Below, in pieces: positions 46,173 through 57,939 of a stretch of DNA of 64,000 nt. A program made the translations under genes and the position numbers. The notes under the pieces are model-generated. The model worked only from the letters and a program-made list of their open reading frames with translations. It did not search any database and had not been told where the DNA came from. How positions within the stretch are numbered: the stretch's first letter is position 1; the number at the start of each line of letters is the position of its first letter. The DNA comes from Dryocosmus kuriphilus (taxonomy: Eukaryota > Arthropoda > Insecta > Hymenoptera > Cynipidae): assembly GCA_038277395.1 (NCBI GenBank), contig CM076193.1, positions 118,140,133 to 118,204,132 on the forward strand, in the 5' to 3' direction.

Positions 46173-47439
46173 CAGTCTGTTCCACAAGAAAGAATACGCG
46201 TTTTCTCCAAAAGTTTTAAAGAAAACTTTATTTTTCTTTTTTGGCATAAAAAAACGCTTTAAAAATTAGAGAGGACTTACCTTAATAAATGGTCCAATCG
46301 CCACTATTCTCGATAATGGCCTGGCACCTTCTGGGCATACTCTCGACTAATTTTTCAGCATATTCTAAAGATAGAGAGCGCCACACCTCTCTAATTCGTC
46401 GAGAGAGCTGCTTGAGGGTGAATACACGCCTTCCTGCAAGTTTTCTCTTAACTACACTCCACACATTTTCAATCGGATTGGCATCAGGAGATTGTGAAGG
46501 CCAGGCCAAGGTGACGACGCCATTTTCAGCTTTCCAGTTCTTGCAGAGGCGACTGCAATGTTTGGGATCGTTGTCCTCTTGAAGGATCCAAACCTCATTA
46601 TTGGCTCCAAACATCTTTTCTGCAGACCTCAGAATACCATGCTTGTAGATTCTGACCATTTCTTCCGCGTTCAGGTTCTCAGTGAACAGCTCTAAACAGC
46701 CAAAACCGCGCTGTGAGAAGCATCCCCAAACATGGATCTTTACTGGGTGTTTAACAGTTCGCTGGAGGAACCGCTCACCTTTGCCTGACCAGGCACGTTT
46801 TATTGGAACCCATGCCCAAAAGGATGCTTCGTCGGAAAAAATCACATTTGACCAATCGCGATCATTATTTTCCATAGCCCATGACAGCCGTTTTTGCATG
46901 TGCACTTCTGAGAGCAGGGGTTTCTGCCTCGTGCTACGGTACTGCATGTTTGCCTCAGCTAATCTGCGTCTTATGGTGTTTATACTAACTTCTAATCCCT
47001 TCTCCGCTAGCTTAGCCTTGGCTTCGCGCAGCCGTAGAGTGGGGTTGCGCTTGAATAGTGCGATGCTCCCCTTATCCTCCTTGCTGGACGTTGCTCGCGT
47101 TTCTCCTTTTCCTGGAAGATCGTCAGCAGCTTTTGTGTCCCTATACCGCTCCACCCACTTTTGCACGAAGAACTTAGACTTTTGAAGCACTTTAGCAGCA
47201 GCTGAGTATGAAAGTTTTGGTCCGTGTGCATTGCTGCATAAAAACACAGCTTCGAACCGTTTAGCGTATACTGCACTCATTGCGCAAACTTGTTCACTAT
47301 CCGACACTTCAAATGAGACTGAACCAAATCGGCAGTTCCGCTCTTGCCCTTGAAACGTACAGTCAGGACAAAAAAGAAACGAACAAAAATCTTTAAAACT
47401 TTTCGAGAAAACGCGTATTCTTTCTTGTGGAACAGACTG
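46173..47439 (-). mobile_element. Tc1-like transposon copy 1, 1267 bp, intact
   Basis: Inverted repeats of about 50 bp begin CAGTCTGTTCCACAAGAAAG at both ends and share ATACGCGTTTTCTC. TA lies on each side (46171-46172, 47440-47441). The length equals that of copy 2 at 51762-53028. The gene is open from end to end. Confidence 0.95.
46282..47307 (-). CDS. Tc1-like transposase, DD34E
   Basis: The 341-residue open frame starts MSDSEQVCAMSAVYAKRFEA. The first 110 residues form the paired DNA-binding region, with YSAAAKVLQKSKFFVQKWV resembling a helix-turn-helix, and a second one around LRLREAKAKLAEKG and INTIRRRLAEANM. The catalytic core follows with VIFSDEASF (D), LQEDNDPKHCS (D) and DANPIENVW (E); the last two are separated by 34 residues. 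The C-terminus is MPRRCQAIIENSGDWTIY. A full-length Tc1 transposase is about 340 residues, so nothing is missing. Met at 47276-47274 region (MSAVYAKRF) is a possible alternative start. Transposition uses TA targets. Intact terminal repeats and gene make this the best candidate for a potentially active element in the window. Confidence 0.95.
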   Translation of the reverse strand: MSDSEQVCAMSAVYAKRFEAVFLCSNAHGPKLSYSAAAKVLQKSKFFVQKWVERYRDTKAADDLPGKGETRATSSKEDKGSIALFKRNPTLRLREAKAKLAEKGLEVSINTIRRRLAEANMQYRSTRQKPLLSEVHMQKRLSWAMENNDRDWSNVIFSDEASFWAWVPIKRAWSGKGERFLQRTVKHPVKIHVWGCFSQRGFGCLELFTENLNAEEMVRIYKHGILRSAEKMFGANNEVWILQEDNDPKHCSRLCKNWKAENGVVTLAWPSQSPDANPIENVWSVVKRKLAGRRVFTLKQLSRRIREVWRSLSLEYAEKLVESMPRRCQAIIENSGDWTIY

Positions 47440-47441
47440 TA

Positions 47442-47999
47442 TATACTGAAATCAACATTTTGAAAAAGGGCACAGAAAATAGGTTTAACTTTTATCTTAA
47501 AATGTTTTTGGAATGCCAAAAATTCCTGTTATAAAAATGATAAGAAACATTTACTATGTCCTCCTTTTTATCATCCAAGCGAAAAACAATCATGTTGAAA
47601 ATTTGGGAAATTGAATAAAAGGCACTGTGGACCGTTTACTTGCTTCTGATTTTGCAGAATTCCAAAAAAATTCAAGAAATGAATGTCTTTGTAATTTCGT
47701 GTTTTTTAAAAATTTATTTGCTGTCAATGTATAAACAAGACCTGAAGATTTGTTTCATTTTCCATCTTAGAACGTTTGTTGGGATGCCTGAAAAGAGCGT
47801 TAAAAAATCTATGAAAGGTATTTGCTTCCAATATACAAAATAATAAAAGTAACAAAAGAATTCCCATAGCAACGGTCAACGGCTCTAACTTTTTAGCAAA
47901 AACCAATGAAAATGTCCCTAAGAGGGTTGATTGAGGCTGGTTGTTGATTGAGCTTGAGGGCCCAGATTAAAAATTTGTGTATATGTAAGGAATAGAGGA
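47442..47999. other. Spacer without a recognised gene
   Basis: Only short open frames without motifs. Confidence 0.4.
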
Positions 48000-48640
48000 C
48001 AAGGGGGTATTATGGTGGAGTGACCGGAGATACAGAGAGTGTAATGCTGAAAGGGTTGGTATAGTGGAGTAAAATTAGGTGGTAAAGAGGCGAGAGGTGA
48101 GAGATTAAAATAGGAGGGTAAAGTGGGAACTGGAAGAGCAAGGATAGAGGGGCAGATTGCTAAGGAATAGCAGAGAGGTGTAAAGGAGAGGAAAGAGGTG
48201 GTACTTAGTATATGGGTATAGGGGAATAGAATGTAATAAGAAGAGGGTTATAATAAAATCGAGGGAAAAAGAGTTCCGAGAGGGGCGCAGATAATAGAGA
48301 AGCGAGATATGAGGTGACAGGAATATGATAGAGGGGATGATATAGGGATGATGTAGATACAGGATAACGATCAGGGAAGGTAAATAGGAGAGGATCAAAG
48401 TATTGAAAGTGTAGGTGATAGATGGTTTCTTTTTGTAGTAGGGATAGGGGAGGGGATATTAGAAAGGAAGAAGGGAAGAGTGCTAAAAGGGTAGGTGTAT
48501 TGAAAGAATGGGTATAATAAGGAGTTGGAGAAAAGCTAGATGTGAGTGTTATTCAGGTAGAGAAAAGGAAGGTGTGAGGGGAGGGGAGCCATTTTGGATT
48601 GAAAAGAAGGTGAAAAGGAAAGAGAGAGAAGCATGATAAA
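48000..48640 (-). repeat. Polypurine low-complexity tract
   Basis: The plus strand is rich in A and G with words such as GGGGAGGGGATATTAGAAAG and GAGAGGTG. On the minus strand it resembles the CT-rich tracts at 2.0, 17.2 and 63 kb in texture. Open frames in it are compositional. Confidence 0.7.
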
Positions 48641-51600
48641 ATGTATCATTTAGATTAGTATCAGAAACAAAAATAAGACTAATTCTTCCAAAAAAAGTTC
48701 CCAAAAAAAAATTTTTTAGTTGAGTATCTCTTTTTTGAATAATGCGTGGCATGAACTTAAAAAAAGTCGACGATTTTAATAATTTTTTTTGTCAGCTCAA
48801 CTGGAAATTCTCGTATATAGAGAGGAGGGAAATGGTAGAAAATGGTGTAGTAGGTGGAAAAAAAGAGAATGGGGTAGACAAAGTATTGAAGTCGACACAT
48901 TTTAGATCCCAGTGTGCTTTAAACTGCGAAAGGATTAGGGAAAATGTTTCCTTTTGCGGACCCCAGCACAATTTTCACACTAAGTCGCCACTGTCATCAA
49001 ACCTCTTACCCTTTTCTTTTTTCAGAACTTCTGCGAAATGTGTAAACAATTCTTCAATATTGATTACTTCAGACATAATCTTGCGGATTAAATAAACATG
49101 CTGAAAAGCAGAACGCCTGTCTCGGAATCTCGGAATAGTTGAAGCCTTTGGAGCAAGATAGAGATGATGAACGCATTGCTGAATGGGTGCAACGGATTTC
49201 TGTGCGCAATGAGTTCTGTCAACTTTGAGGTTTCCTATTTCCGTCTTTTCCCATTTCATTCGTCCTGATTTTCAATATCGAGGCTGCCATCCAGCAGATC
49301 TGCAATTCAAGACATTTACGGCGGAATAAGGGTTGAGATATCAATTAGGTTAAGAGGTATTGCTGATGATCTTAAAGTAAGACCAAGTATTTTATGATAT
49401 AAAGGGACATTAAATGTCGCAATTAGTTCGCTCGTTACCAGAAAGTTAATTAAATGCAATACTATCAAGAAAAATAAACAGAAGGAAAAAAGTTTAAGAG
49501 GATTTAAAAGGCGACAGCAGAATATGATTCATTTATTTTAAAATTTGAAGAAAAAACATATATTTGTAGGCAGAAACTAGCAGAAGCTTAGAAAAAACTG
49601 CAGAACCTGTAACATATTCAGAAAATTTTCAATATTTTTGTATCAAATTTTGATATTTAATCAACGTTAAATTTATAACAAACTTATAATAATGTCCGAT
49701 AAAATAATTAAATGTAACATGCACCGAGTGTTTATTTTTTAGGTTAAATTTAATAGAATTTATATAATTTCTCTGAACACTTACTTTCGCTTTCTATGTA
49801 GTTTTTGACACAAGTTTCAATTAATATTAATAAATGTTACATATTAATCTCTGATATTTACGCAGAACCCTACCTTCGACGATATTTTAATTAAGGAAAT
49901 AAAAGGCTAATGACCTTGACAGTTAATGCATTTTTAAATTGTAAGAGTAAAAAAATAAGAAAATAAAATGTTTTCAATCTGAAATTATTCCTTTTATAAT
50001 TGCCTTCAACTGCTTTGAATTTAAGACTGTATAAGTTCCAATGTCTAAATTTTGAAATATTTCACAAGTGTCTTAAATTCTAATTTGTTGAACCTCTAAT
50101 TCTTTTATATTCAACTGCTCAATTTTGTAAGGTTTTAGTAAAAATTATTAACATTCTATATTTAAATTTTCCCATAATTATATATTTTGAAATTTGAATT
50201 AATTAATATGAAGCTGTCTAAATACAAATGTTTAAACCTAAAATATTCGATTATTTTTGTATGGATGGTTCGAAAAACGTTAAAATTTAGTGGGACTATT
50301 AAAGGCATTTGGTCTTTCAAATCTGCTGCTATTAAACCTCGAGATACGATTTTAATACTAAAACTAAAGTCACTTTTATGAATGTTGCTTAACCATGCTT
50401 TATAGCATACCCTTCTACACGAATATCTACCAATTTTTAGGAGCCGTATGCATTCATATTATTTTTTTAATTACTATATTAAATGTCATACATTCGTAAA
50501 AAAAATTGTAAGGCTTTAGATTTATTAACACTTACTGCATGTTCTTTATGAAAATTTAAAGACTTTTTTTTAGGTTTAGTGATAAAAGGAGGAAAGTCAG
50601 AAAAAGTTAAGTAGTTTTTTGGACCGACTTTTTTCAACTAAAAAACATTACTTTTTTAAATAAACCTGGACAAAAGTTAAATATTATTTACATGAAAAAA
50701 AATCTTATTTCCTATTCCACAATCCAGAAAAGATATAATTTCAATATCTTTACTCTGCGACGAACGACAGACTTAAAGAATAAAATGCTATACTGTAAAA
50801 ACCTTAGTTATTTTTTCTTCCCATAAAAGATGAAAGACTGGATTTAATGGTCCCGCAACGGTATAAAATTCATCACCAAAAAATATTCTTCTATACTATC
50901 AGAACCATAAAATATTTATTCGCCTACATAATAGTTAGTAATAAACACTGAAGCAGTAAAAAGTGGTTAAAAGTAAAACAGCACTACCGGAAGGCTTCCT
51001 TTTATACAAACAGTGAAAAATTGTCGATTTAGAAAGGAGAAATAGAACCGAATGGAAGCTCCGCAGTAGTGGTCGACCCATAACGCCACAGGTATATTTT
51101 CATCGGATCCTGCATACTTTATAATATCGAGGAAAAGCTTCGACTCTTTTTGTTACCCAACGAGTTATGGTTATCCATTTTTTGTGCTTTTTTTCTATCA
51201 TTGAAGCCAGCTGAATCACCAGTCCCGGAGGCTTTTCGTTCTCCACCCCATTTGTACCCCCCCCCCCCCCCCCACCCCAAACCCCCTATCCAGCCTTGGA
51301 ACCAGCAGGGGTTGGACTATTTTTAAACCTAGGCAAAGCGAAGTGACGAGCCAAAGTATCTACAGGTTGTCGATTCTGATGGACGTACGATCGACAGATA
51401 TTCCGGAGCTGCAAGCAGTTCCAAAATCCATTACGGTATCTATCTATCAACTAGAGTGTGAGAGAAATATTATACTCGACTCGACAATGGCAACAGTTGC
51501 GAAACAACTTTTATAAATCAATTAGCATGCGTCAGCTAGAAGCGAGAGGAAAGAAGGCCAGAGAATTATGTGACTTTTTAAGGAAGTTTGAATGTCAGAT

Positions 51601-51759
51601 CAATCGAAAATTAGCGCGGTTTTTTGTTTGGCATTGCGGTAATCCATGCTGAAATTTGATACCGAATTAAAAAAAAATATTTTTAATTTTAAGAAAGTAA
51701 GGTGATTTCTTGTAAAATGTAAAGTCTCTTTCCATTCTGTTCTTCCTTGCAGTTCAGAT
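48641..51759. other. Stretch without a confidently recognised gene
   Basis: A minus-strand frame at 48975-49259 (MKWEKTEIGNLKVDRTHC start, then FTHFAEVLKKEKGKRF) has a protein-like composition but no domain I know. 50000-50200 has the decayed AATTTTGAA-like texture. A poly-C run lies near 51258. 51450-51650 has a short open frame without motif. Confidence 0.35.
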
Positions 51760-51761
51760 TA

Positions 51762-53028
51762 CAGTCTGTTCCACAATAAAGAATACGCGTTTTCTCGAAA
51801 AGTTTTAAAGATTTTTGTTCGTTTCTTTTTTGGCCTGACTGTACGTTTCAAAGGCTAGAGCGGAACTGCCGATTTGGTTCAGTCTCATTCGAAGTGTCGG
51901 ATAGTGAACAAGTTTGCGCAATGAGTGCAGTATACGCTAAACGGTTCGAAGCTGCGTTTTTGTGCAGCAATGCACACGGACCAAAACTTTCATACTCAGC
52001 TGCTGCTAAAGTGCTTAAAAAGTCTAAGTACTTCGTGCAAAAGTGGGTGGAGCGGTATAGGGACACAAAAGCTGTCGACGATCTTCCAGGAAAAGGAGAA
52101 ACGTGAGCAACGTCCAGCAAGGAGGATAAGGGGATCATCGCACTATTCAAGCGCAACCCCACTTTACGGCTGCGCGAAGCCAAGGCTAAGCTAGTGGAGA
52201 AGGGATTAGACTTTAGTATAAACACCATAAGACGCAGATTAGCTGAGGCAAACATGCAGTACCGTAGCACGAGGCAGAAACCCCTGCTCTCAGAAGTGCA
52301 CATGCAAAAACGGCTGTCATGGGCTATGGAAAATAATGATCGCGATTGGTCAAATGTGATTTTTTCCGACGAAGCATCCTTTTGGGCATGGGTTCTAATA
52401 AAACGTGCCTGGTCAGGCAAAGGTGAGCGGTTCCTCCAGCGAACTGTTAAACACCCAGTAAAGATCCATGTTTGGGGATGCTTCTCACAGCGCGGTTTTG
52501 GCTGTTTAGAGCTGTTCACTGAGAACCTGAACGCGGAAAAAATGGTCAAAATCTACAAGCATGGTCTTCTGAGGTCTGCAGAAAAGATGTTTGGAGCCAA
52601 TAATGAGGTTTGGATCCTTCAAGAGGACAACGATCCCAAACATTGCAGTCGCCTCTGCAAGAACTGGAAAGCTGAAAATGGCGTCGTCACCTTGGCCTGG
52701 CCTTCACAATCTCCTGATGCCAATCCGATTGCAAATGTGTGGAGTGTCGTTAAGAGAAAACTTGCAGGAAGGCATGTATTCACCCTCAAGGAGTTCTCTC
52801 GACGAATTAGAGAAGTGTGGCGCTCTCTGTCTTTAGAATATGCTGAAAAATTAGTCGAGAGCATGCCCAGAAGATGCCAGGCCATTATAAAAAATAATGG
52901 CGATTGGATCATTTATTAAGGTAAGTTCTCCCTAATTTTTAAAGCGTTTTTTCATGCCAAAAAAGAAAAATAAAGTTTTCTTTAAAACTTTTCGAGAAAA
53001 CGCGTATTCTTTATTGTGGAACAGACTG
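51762..53028 (+). mobile_element. Tc1-like transposon copy 2, 1267 bp, defective
   Basis: The same inverted repeats (CAGTCTGTTCCACAATAAAG) and TA flanks (51760-51761, 53029-53030) as copy 1, in the opposite orientation. The length is identical to copy 1, so differences are substitutions or balanced changes. Confidence 0.95.
51894..52919 (+). pseudogene. Tc1-like transposase, inactivated
   Basis: The gene aligns without gaps to the copy 1 transposase. A TGA at 52104-52106 replaces CGA (Arg) after LPGKGET, a CpG-type change. The catalytic Glu is Ala here (DANPIANVW against DANPIENVW; GCA for GAA near 52730). The first two Asp motifs (VIFSDEASF, LQEDNDPKHC) are intact. Further substitutions include LVEKGLDFS for LAEKGLEVS. 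With both the stop and the missing Glu the product cannot work. Its ends could still be moved by the copy 1 enzyme. Confidence 0.93.
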
Positions 53029-53030
53029 TA

Positions 53031-53924
53031 TAAGAACGATTCACCATTGCATAATACATAAATTTTTCCAAACAATTACAATTTTCTAAAAGATGGAACA
53101 TATAATTTCTTTTAATAAAAAACTTTTCTTTTATGGTGTTTTTTAACATTTTATTTATATGCTAATATTATATCAATAAAATTTGTTTATCAGTTTCATT
53201 CTCAAACACGAAAAATGCTTTATGCCGAATGTGTTGAAACTGCGTATGCTGATTCGAGAATAGTTCAGTTTAATCCCGAATACTCGAAAACATTCTGCAA
53301 GACCTTTAAAATATTATATAAAATTCTTGAGTTCCTTTGAAAAGTCAGAAAACTTTCTAGGATTTTCTGAGACTTTTGTTAATAATCTGATAAATAATTT
53401 TCAATGAAGTTCTAAATCATTCTAAAAAATTCCAGAATATCCCACAGAAATTCTACAAGGTTTCAGATTCTTCAGAAACATTGAAGAATATTCAATTTCA
53501 ACGCATTATGGAATATCAAGAAATATTTTTGAACAGTCAACATTCCGTAATTTGCAAAGTTTTTGAAATAGAAAATAGAAGAATATCCAAGAACATCCCA
53601 GAACATTCTACAATATTTTCACATAATTTTCGATTGCAATAGAAATAACCGAATATAAAGAAACTTAGAAAAAATTCCAGGACACTAAGAATTTTAAAGG
53701 ACATTTTTGAATATTGAAAAGTATTCTGGCAAAGAATCTAATTTTGTCTCAAGAAATTTTTGGTTTAATTTTCACTTAATCAGCCGTTTCTAAGGAAACT
53801 TCATGTAATTTTTTTTTTTTTTTTAACAACTCAGTTGAAGTCATATTTGACTTAAAATTTGTAGGACATACGAGAATAGAAGCAAATATTCCAGATTACT
53901 GCAAAGACCTATAGATGGTTTTTT
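53031..53924. other. Stretch without a recognised gene
   Basis: 53280-53760 is composed of loosely repeated words such as GAATATTC, AAAATTC and CCAGAA, a decayed low-complexity sequence. A T run of about 20 lies at 53807. No gene seen. Confidence 0.4.
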
Positions 53925-54745
53925 TCAGCAGGGTCAATGTTCAAAATCTAAATAACCTAAATTTAATAATAGGAGAAATTTACAGACAGCCCTCGACTAG
54001 TACTGAATATTTTTTACTTAATGAGATTTCAGAATTGGTAAAGGGAAAACGTCTCTTGTATGTGACGATATAAATATTAAATTACTAAATAGGGATTCTG
54101 ATCACGTTATAATTAACATTTTACAATGTAAAATAAACTTCGAAGATACTGCGCTCTCTGATCATAGAATTTGAAACATTGATCTCAGTACACTAAAAGT
54201 TAGAAAAGATAAAAAAGAGGTTCGTTATATTAAAACGGTTAATATAAAAAAAAAGTGAAAGATAGTATAAAAAGAGAAAGAAACCTAAAGACGAAGAAAT
54301 TCTACAATTAAAAATATTTTATTTCCTGCATATTTGATTAGACTTATGAAGAGAGCCTCGGTGGCTCAGGTGGTAGCGCGTCGGCCTTCCAAGCAAGAGG
54401 TCCGGGGTTCTATTCCTGAGCTGAGTACCAATGGAATTTTCTATGTACTTCTACCGAGGCTCTCGTGGTCCGGAACGCACGTTAAAACTGTAGGTCCCCT
54501 CATAAAGAGGCCAGTGATCTTTCGGGGAAGATGCTTCATGTCAAGGGGCATATTGCTTAGGGGTCACTGGGCGATTTTGAGAGACTAAGGAAGTTGTAAA
54601 ATTTGTTTAGAATTGTTCTGTAAGACTCTCACAAAGCCCGTAAAAGGGAGGGAGTATAAATTAATATACAAGATTAGACTTATGAAGGAAAGGGATCAGT
54701 TATATGTAAAGCGAAAAAGAAACCCAGAAAAAGAAATATACTTAT
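53925..54745 (+). pseudogene. LINE endonuclease remnant, interrupted by a SINE
   Basis: The plus strand reads VNVQNLNNLNLIIGEIYRQP, then STSTEYFLLNEISELVKGKR, and after a frame change DHVIINILQCKINF and TALSDHRI. IGEIYRxP and the SDHR motif are landmarks of the apurinic-type endonuclease of LINE ORF2. Just before the SINE the frame reads FPAYLIRLMK, and after it KERDQLYVKRKRNP resumes, a segment found before the RT in these proteins. RT itself is missing. PLE family C starts next to it. Confidence 0.6.
54352..54671 (+). mobile_element. tRNA-derived SINE, 320 bp
   Basis: A 16-bp direct repeat GATTAGACTTATGAAG flanks the insertion at 54336-54351 and 54672-54687. The body begins with GAGCCTCGGTGGCTCAGGTG, then GTAGCGCGTCGG, matching a tRNA D-arm/A-box, and GGTCCGGGGTTCTATTCC matches a T-arm/B-box. 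The segment after it (about 240 bp) is tRNA-unrelated, as in SINEs, and ends with AAATTAATATACAA. It has internal Pol III promoter elements, so transcription would depend on these boxes. Confidence 0.85.
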
Positions 54746-54849
54746 TAATAGATGGTTTTTACGTCTAGGTTAATATGTCCAAATGGTTGAAATCACAAGA
54801 AACGACTTCTTCTAGACAGTGGTTTTATTAAAATTTCTAAAAAACTTTA

Positions 54850-54887
54850 AACGTTTCAAAAGCGTACCGCTTTCCTCATCAGTAATT
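54850..54887 (-). ncRNA. Hammerhead-ribozyme-like motif of PLE family C
   Basis: On the minus strand CTGATGA (complement of 54876-54882) is followed by G, a hairpin GAAAGCG-GTA-CGCTTTT, and GAAA (complement of 54854-54857). The whole stem II pairs (one G-U). It matches the hammerhead core. The right-arm copy starts the same at 56738-56744 but lacks stem II 3' strand and GAAA, apparently by a deletion of about 20 bp. Confidence 0.65.
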
Positions 54888-55620
54888 CTACAATAATTAA
54901 ATACAGAGAATGATATAAATTTCGAGAATAATTAAAAATTTTTTATAAAAGATGTTGAAAATAAATATTTACCAAAAGTATACAATAGTTTGAAGGTTAC
55001 ATAATACTAATCATCAGGTGGTAGTTGAAGGTTACATAATACGAATCAACGAGTAGTAAAATTTAGAATCATATGGAATGTCAGTTCTGAGTTGTGCGAA
55101 TATTGTAAAATAAAATCTAAAATATAAAATAGAATTTATCAATTTTGTTATAAAGTTAAGGAAAGAAATTAAAGTATTTGTTAATTAGTAAATTTTAAGA
55201 TATCAAATTACTCACCATTTTTTAGGTTAGGTAGAATTTATGTGATTAATGTTATTTAAAGTACATTTTAATTTTGTAATTGATGTTTTTAAATGTTCCA
55301 AAGACTTTTTAATATCGAAATAACACACTGTATTGTAAAAGAAACATGATAAATAAATAATGAATTGTTAGTTGGAACACAAAAATGTGTTTTTATTCCA
55401 ACGAACGATTCAGAACTGACGCTCCAAAATCTAACTGATGGGATCCAAGTACATGAACAGTAGCGTAGTAATAAAATTAATGTGAGGTTATTAAGATGGA
55501 AAAATTTTGTATAATTCTAATTTTTTCATGATTGACTCAGAATAGAAGCAAATTTAGTATATTTAAATATTTAAATGAATTTATCAAGAAAAATAATTGA
55601 AATTATTTTTGTCTAATTTT

Positions 55621-55870
55621 TTAAGAAATGTATTCTAATATCATTTGGTAAGAAGGATGGAAAAATTCTAAGTCTGTAATTTTATTTAAGCAATTGAGTT
55701 CATGTTTTTTTATAAATACCATTTCTGCAAAACATCTTTTATAATAATTAGGTTCTTGATGTAGAATTTCTATGTTGTTCCAATTTATGTAAGAGTTATT
55801 ATTATCATGTACTTCGCAAATATGTTTTGAAATTACGTTATGATAGTACGTTATGAAGTACATGACAATA
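55621..55870 (-). pseudogene. PLE family C GIY-YIG C-terminal fragment, left copy
   Basis: The frame includes YHNVISKHICEVHDNNN, NWNNIEILHQEPNYYKRCF and NCLNKITDLEFFHPSYQM, the C-terminal half of a PLE GIY-YIG domain (compare KHIHADHNGDSSF and NALNKITDLQF in the pair at 5.6 kb). The GIY-YIG motif itself is not present because the copy is truncated. Orientation minus. Confidence 0.7.
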
Positions 55871-56049
55871 ATAACTCTCACATAAATTGGAACAATATAG
55901 AAATTCTACATCAAGAACCTAATTATTATAAAAGATGTTTTGCAGAAATGGTATTTATAAAAAAACATGAACTCAATTGCTTAAATAAAATTACAGACTT
56001 AGAATTTTTCTATCCTTCTTACCAAATGATATTAGAATACATTTCTTAA
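55856..56049 (+). pseudogene. PLE family C GIY-YIG C-terminal fragment, right copy
   Basis: Same protein as the left copy, starting at EVHDNNNSHINWNNIEILHQ and ending at PSYQMILEYIS with TAA. A few residues differ (Tyr to His; His to Tyr). It is even more 5'-truncated than the left copy. Confidence 0.7.
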
Positions 56050-56765
56050 AAAATTAGACAAAAATAATTTCAATTATTTTTCTTGATAAATTCATTTAAA
56101 TATTTAAATATACTAAATTTGCTTCTATTCTGAGTCAATCATGAAAAAATTAGAATTATACAAAATTTTTCAATCTTAATAACCTCACACTAATTTTATT
56201 ACTACGCTACTGTTCATGTATAGTACTTGGATCTCATCAGTTAGATTTTGGAGCGTCAGTTCTGAATCGTCCGTTGGAACGAAAACACATTTTTGTGTTC
56301 CAACGAACAATTCATTATTTAAAAAACATTTGAAAACATCAATTACAAAATTAAAATGTACTTTAAATAACATTAATCACATAAATTCTACCTAACCTAA
56401 AAAATGGTGAGTAATTTGATATCCTAAAATTTACTAATTAACAAATACTTTAATTTCTTTCCTTAAACTTTATAACAAAATTGATAAATTCTATTTTATA
56501 TTTTAGATTTTATTTTACAATATTCGCACAACTCAGAACTGACATTCCATATGATTGTAAATTTTACTACTCGTTGATTCGTATTATGTAACCTTCAACT
56601 ACCACTTGATGATTATTATGTAACCTTCAAACTATTGTATACTTTTGGTAAATATTTATTTTCAACATCTTTTATAAAAAATTTTTAATTATTCTCGAAA
56701 TTTATATCATTCTCTGTATTTAATTATTGTAGAATTGCTGATGAGGAAAGCGGTTTTTAAAAAAT

Positions 56766-57169
56766 TTTTAAAAAGTAAATAAAGAAATAACAAAATTTCA
56801 AGAGCACAGTAATCCAGTCACCATTAACACTTTTGTGTGCACTAAAGAGGTTTCCGACATAACTTTTCTTTAAAAGGTAAAAAAAGTCCCCTGATTATAA
56901 ATATCATGGGTATTTTCTCGAAAACCCTAGCAGTTTCTGTTCAAACAATTTTTTAAAATAATTTTATTATTTATTAAAAAAAAATTTCGAAAATCATTTA
57001 CGGCATTCTTGAGTAAAAAAGAAAACTATTTGTCCTCTTATAATCGAACGAAACGTTCTCTTCGTAAATTTTTGTTAAAAAATTACTATTTTTAAAAGCA
57101 AATCTTCTAAAATTTCCAATTGTTAATAAAAAATATTCAGGCCGACTAGCGTAATAATTTTCACTAAAA
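56766..57169. other. AT-rich spacer
   Basis: No gene, RNA or repeat recognised between the PLE pair and the next inverted repeat. Confidence 0.4.
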
Positions 57170-57939
57170 CTATTGCAAACCCTATACGTAATGTTAATAA
57201 AATTGTTTATTCTTCATAGACTATGTCGTTTCATTGTTTATAACAATTGTTATAAATAAAAACCCTGCATCGAAAGAATTGATTTTTCATATATATTTTT
57301 GCTAATCTGTGGTTAAAAATAAAATGTTTCACTATCTTGATATTTTTTCGTACGATAAGCCATTATTTATTTACAACCTTAGAAACAATATATTTTTTAT
57401 TAATCCATGCTCCCCTACAAGCCACAATTTTGGAGATATTCGCAGTAACCTTTTTTAAAAACATTACTTTGACCACACGTAGTATAATTATTGAATAAAA
57501 AGTATAGCGGCCTATTTGGGTTTTTTGGTGTTTATTAATAAAATTACCTTGCCAACATGTTTCCACTTATGTTTAAGTCTCAATCATGGCGTTGCATTTT
57601 CCATAAGAGGTTATAAAGAATATTAAAGTTAAAATTAAACATTCATTATATGATGAGCGATGTGTTAGCCTTACCATTAATCGAAGAGAAACAAATTTCT
57701 TAGTTAGAACATAATTTATATCTATAAAATGCACAGAATTCCTCTCTCGAAAACTATTAATGATTTAAAAAGTTTCTTAAAAATCAAAATAAAATTTGGA
57801 GCCATAATGCAGGCGTGATGGAAAAGCCATGACTGAATTTTAGGTTAAGTTTATGTAATACGTATATATGTGGTAGCCCGGGAAAAGTACAGAAATTTAA
57901 AACGAAAATAAAGAAAAAAAATTTTCTTTCAATAATTAA

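Larger units (their letters stand above)
54760..56765. mobile_element. Second head-to-head PLE pair (family C)
   Basis: The left copy (minus strand, about 54760-55855) and the right copy (plus strand, from about 55856 to 56765) are inverted, sharing EVHDNNNSxINWNNIEILHQ and the downstream C-terminal and 3' sequences. The 5'-truncated ends face each other near 55855, with about 40 bp of left-copy coding sequence unpaired. The left copy ends with a hammerhead-like motif; in the right copy it is broken. The left arm has about 75 bp more around 55290-55370. The arrangement matches the pair at 4.3-6.9 kb but the sequence is a different family. Confidence 0.8.

Noticed and set aside
46682..47185. 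167-codon plus-strand open frame, and the 233-codon frame at 51848-52549
   Set aside because: Both are antisense shadows of the two Tc1 transposase genes.
57640..57700. TATGATGAGCGATGTG with a later GAGAAAC, resembling a hammerhead in the PLE D repeat
   Set aside because: The core would be ATGATGA, not CTGATGA, and no stem II pairs between it and GAAA.
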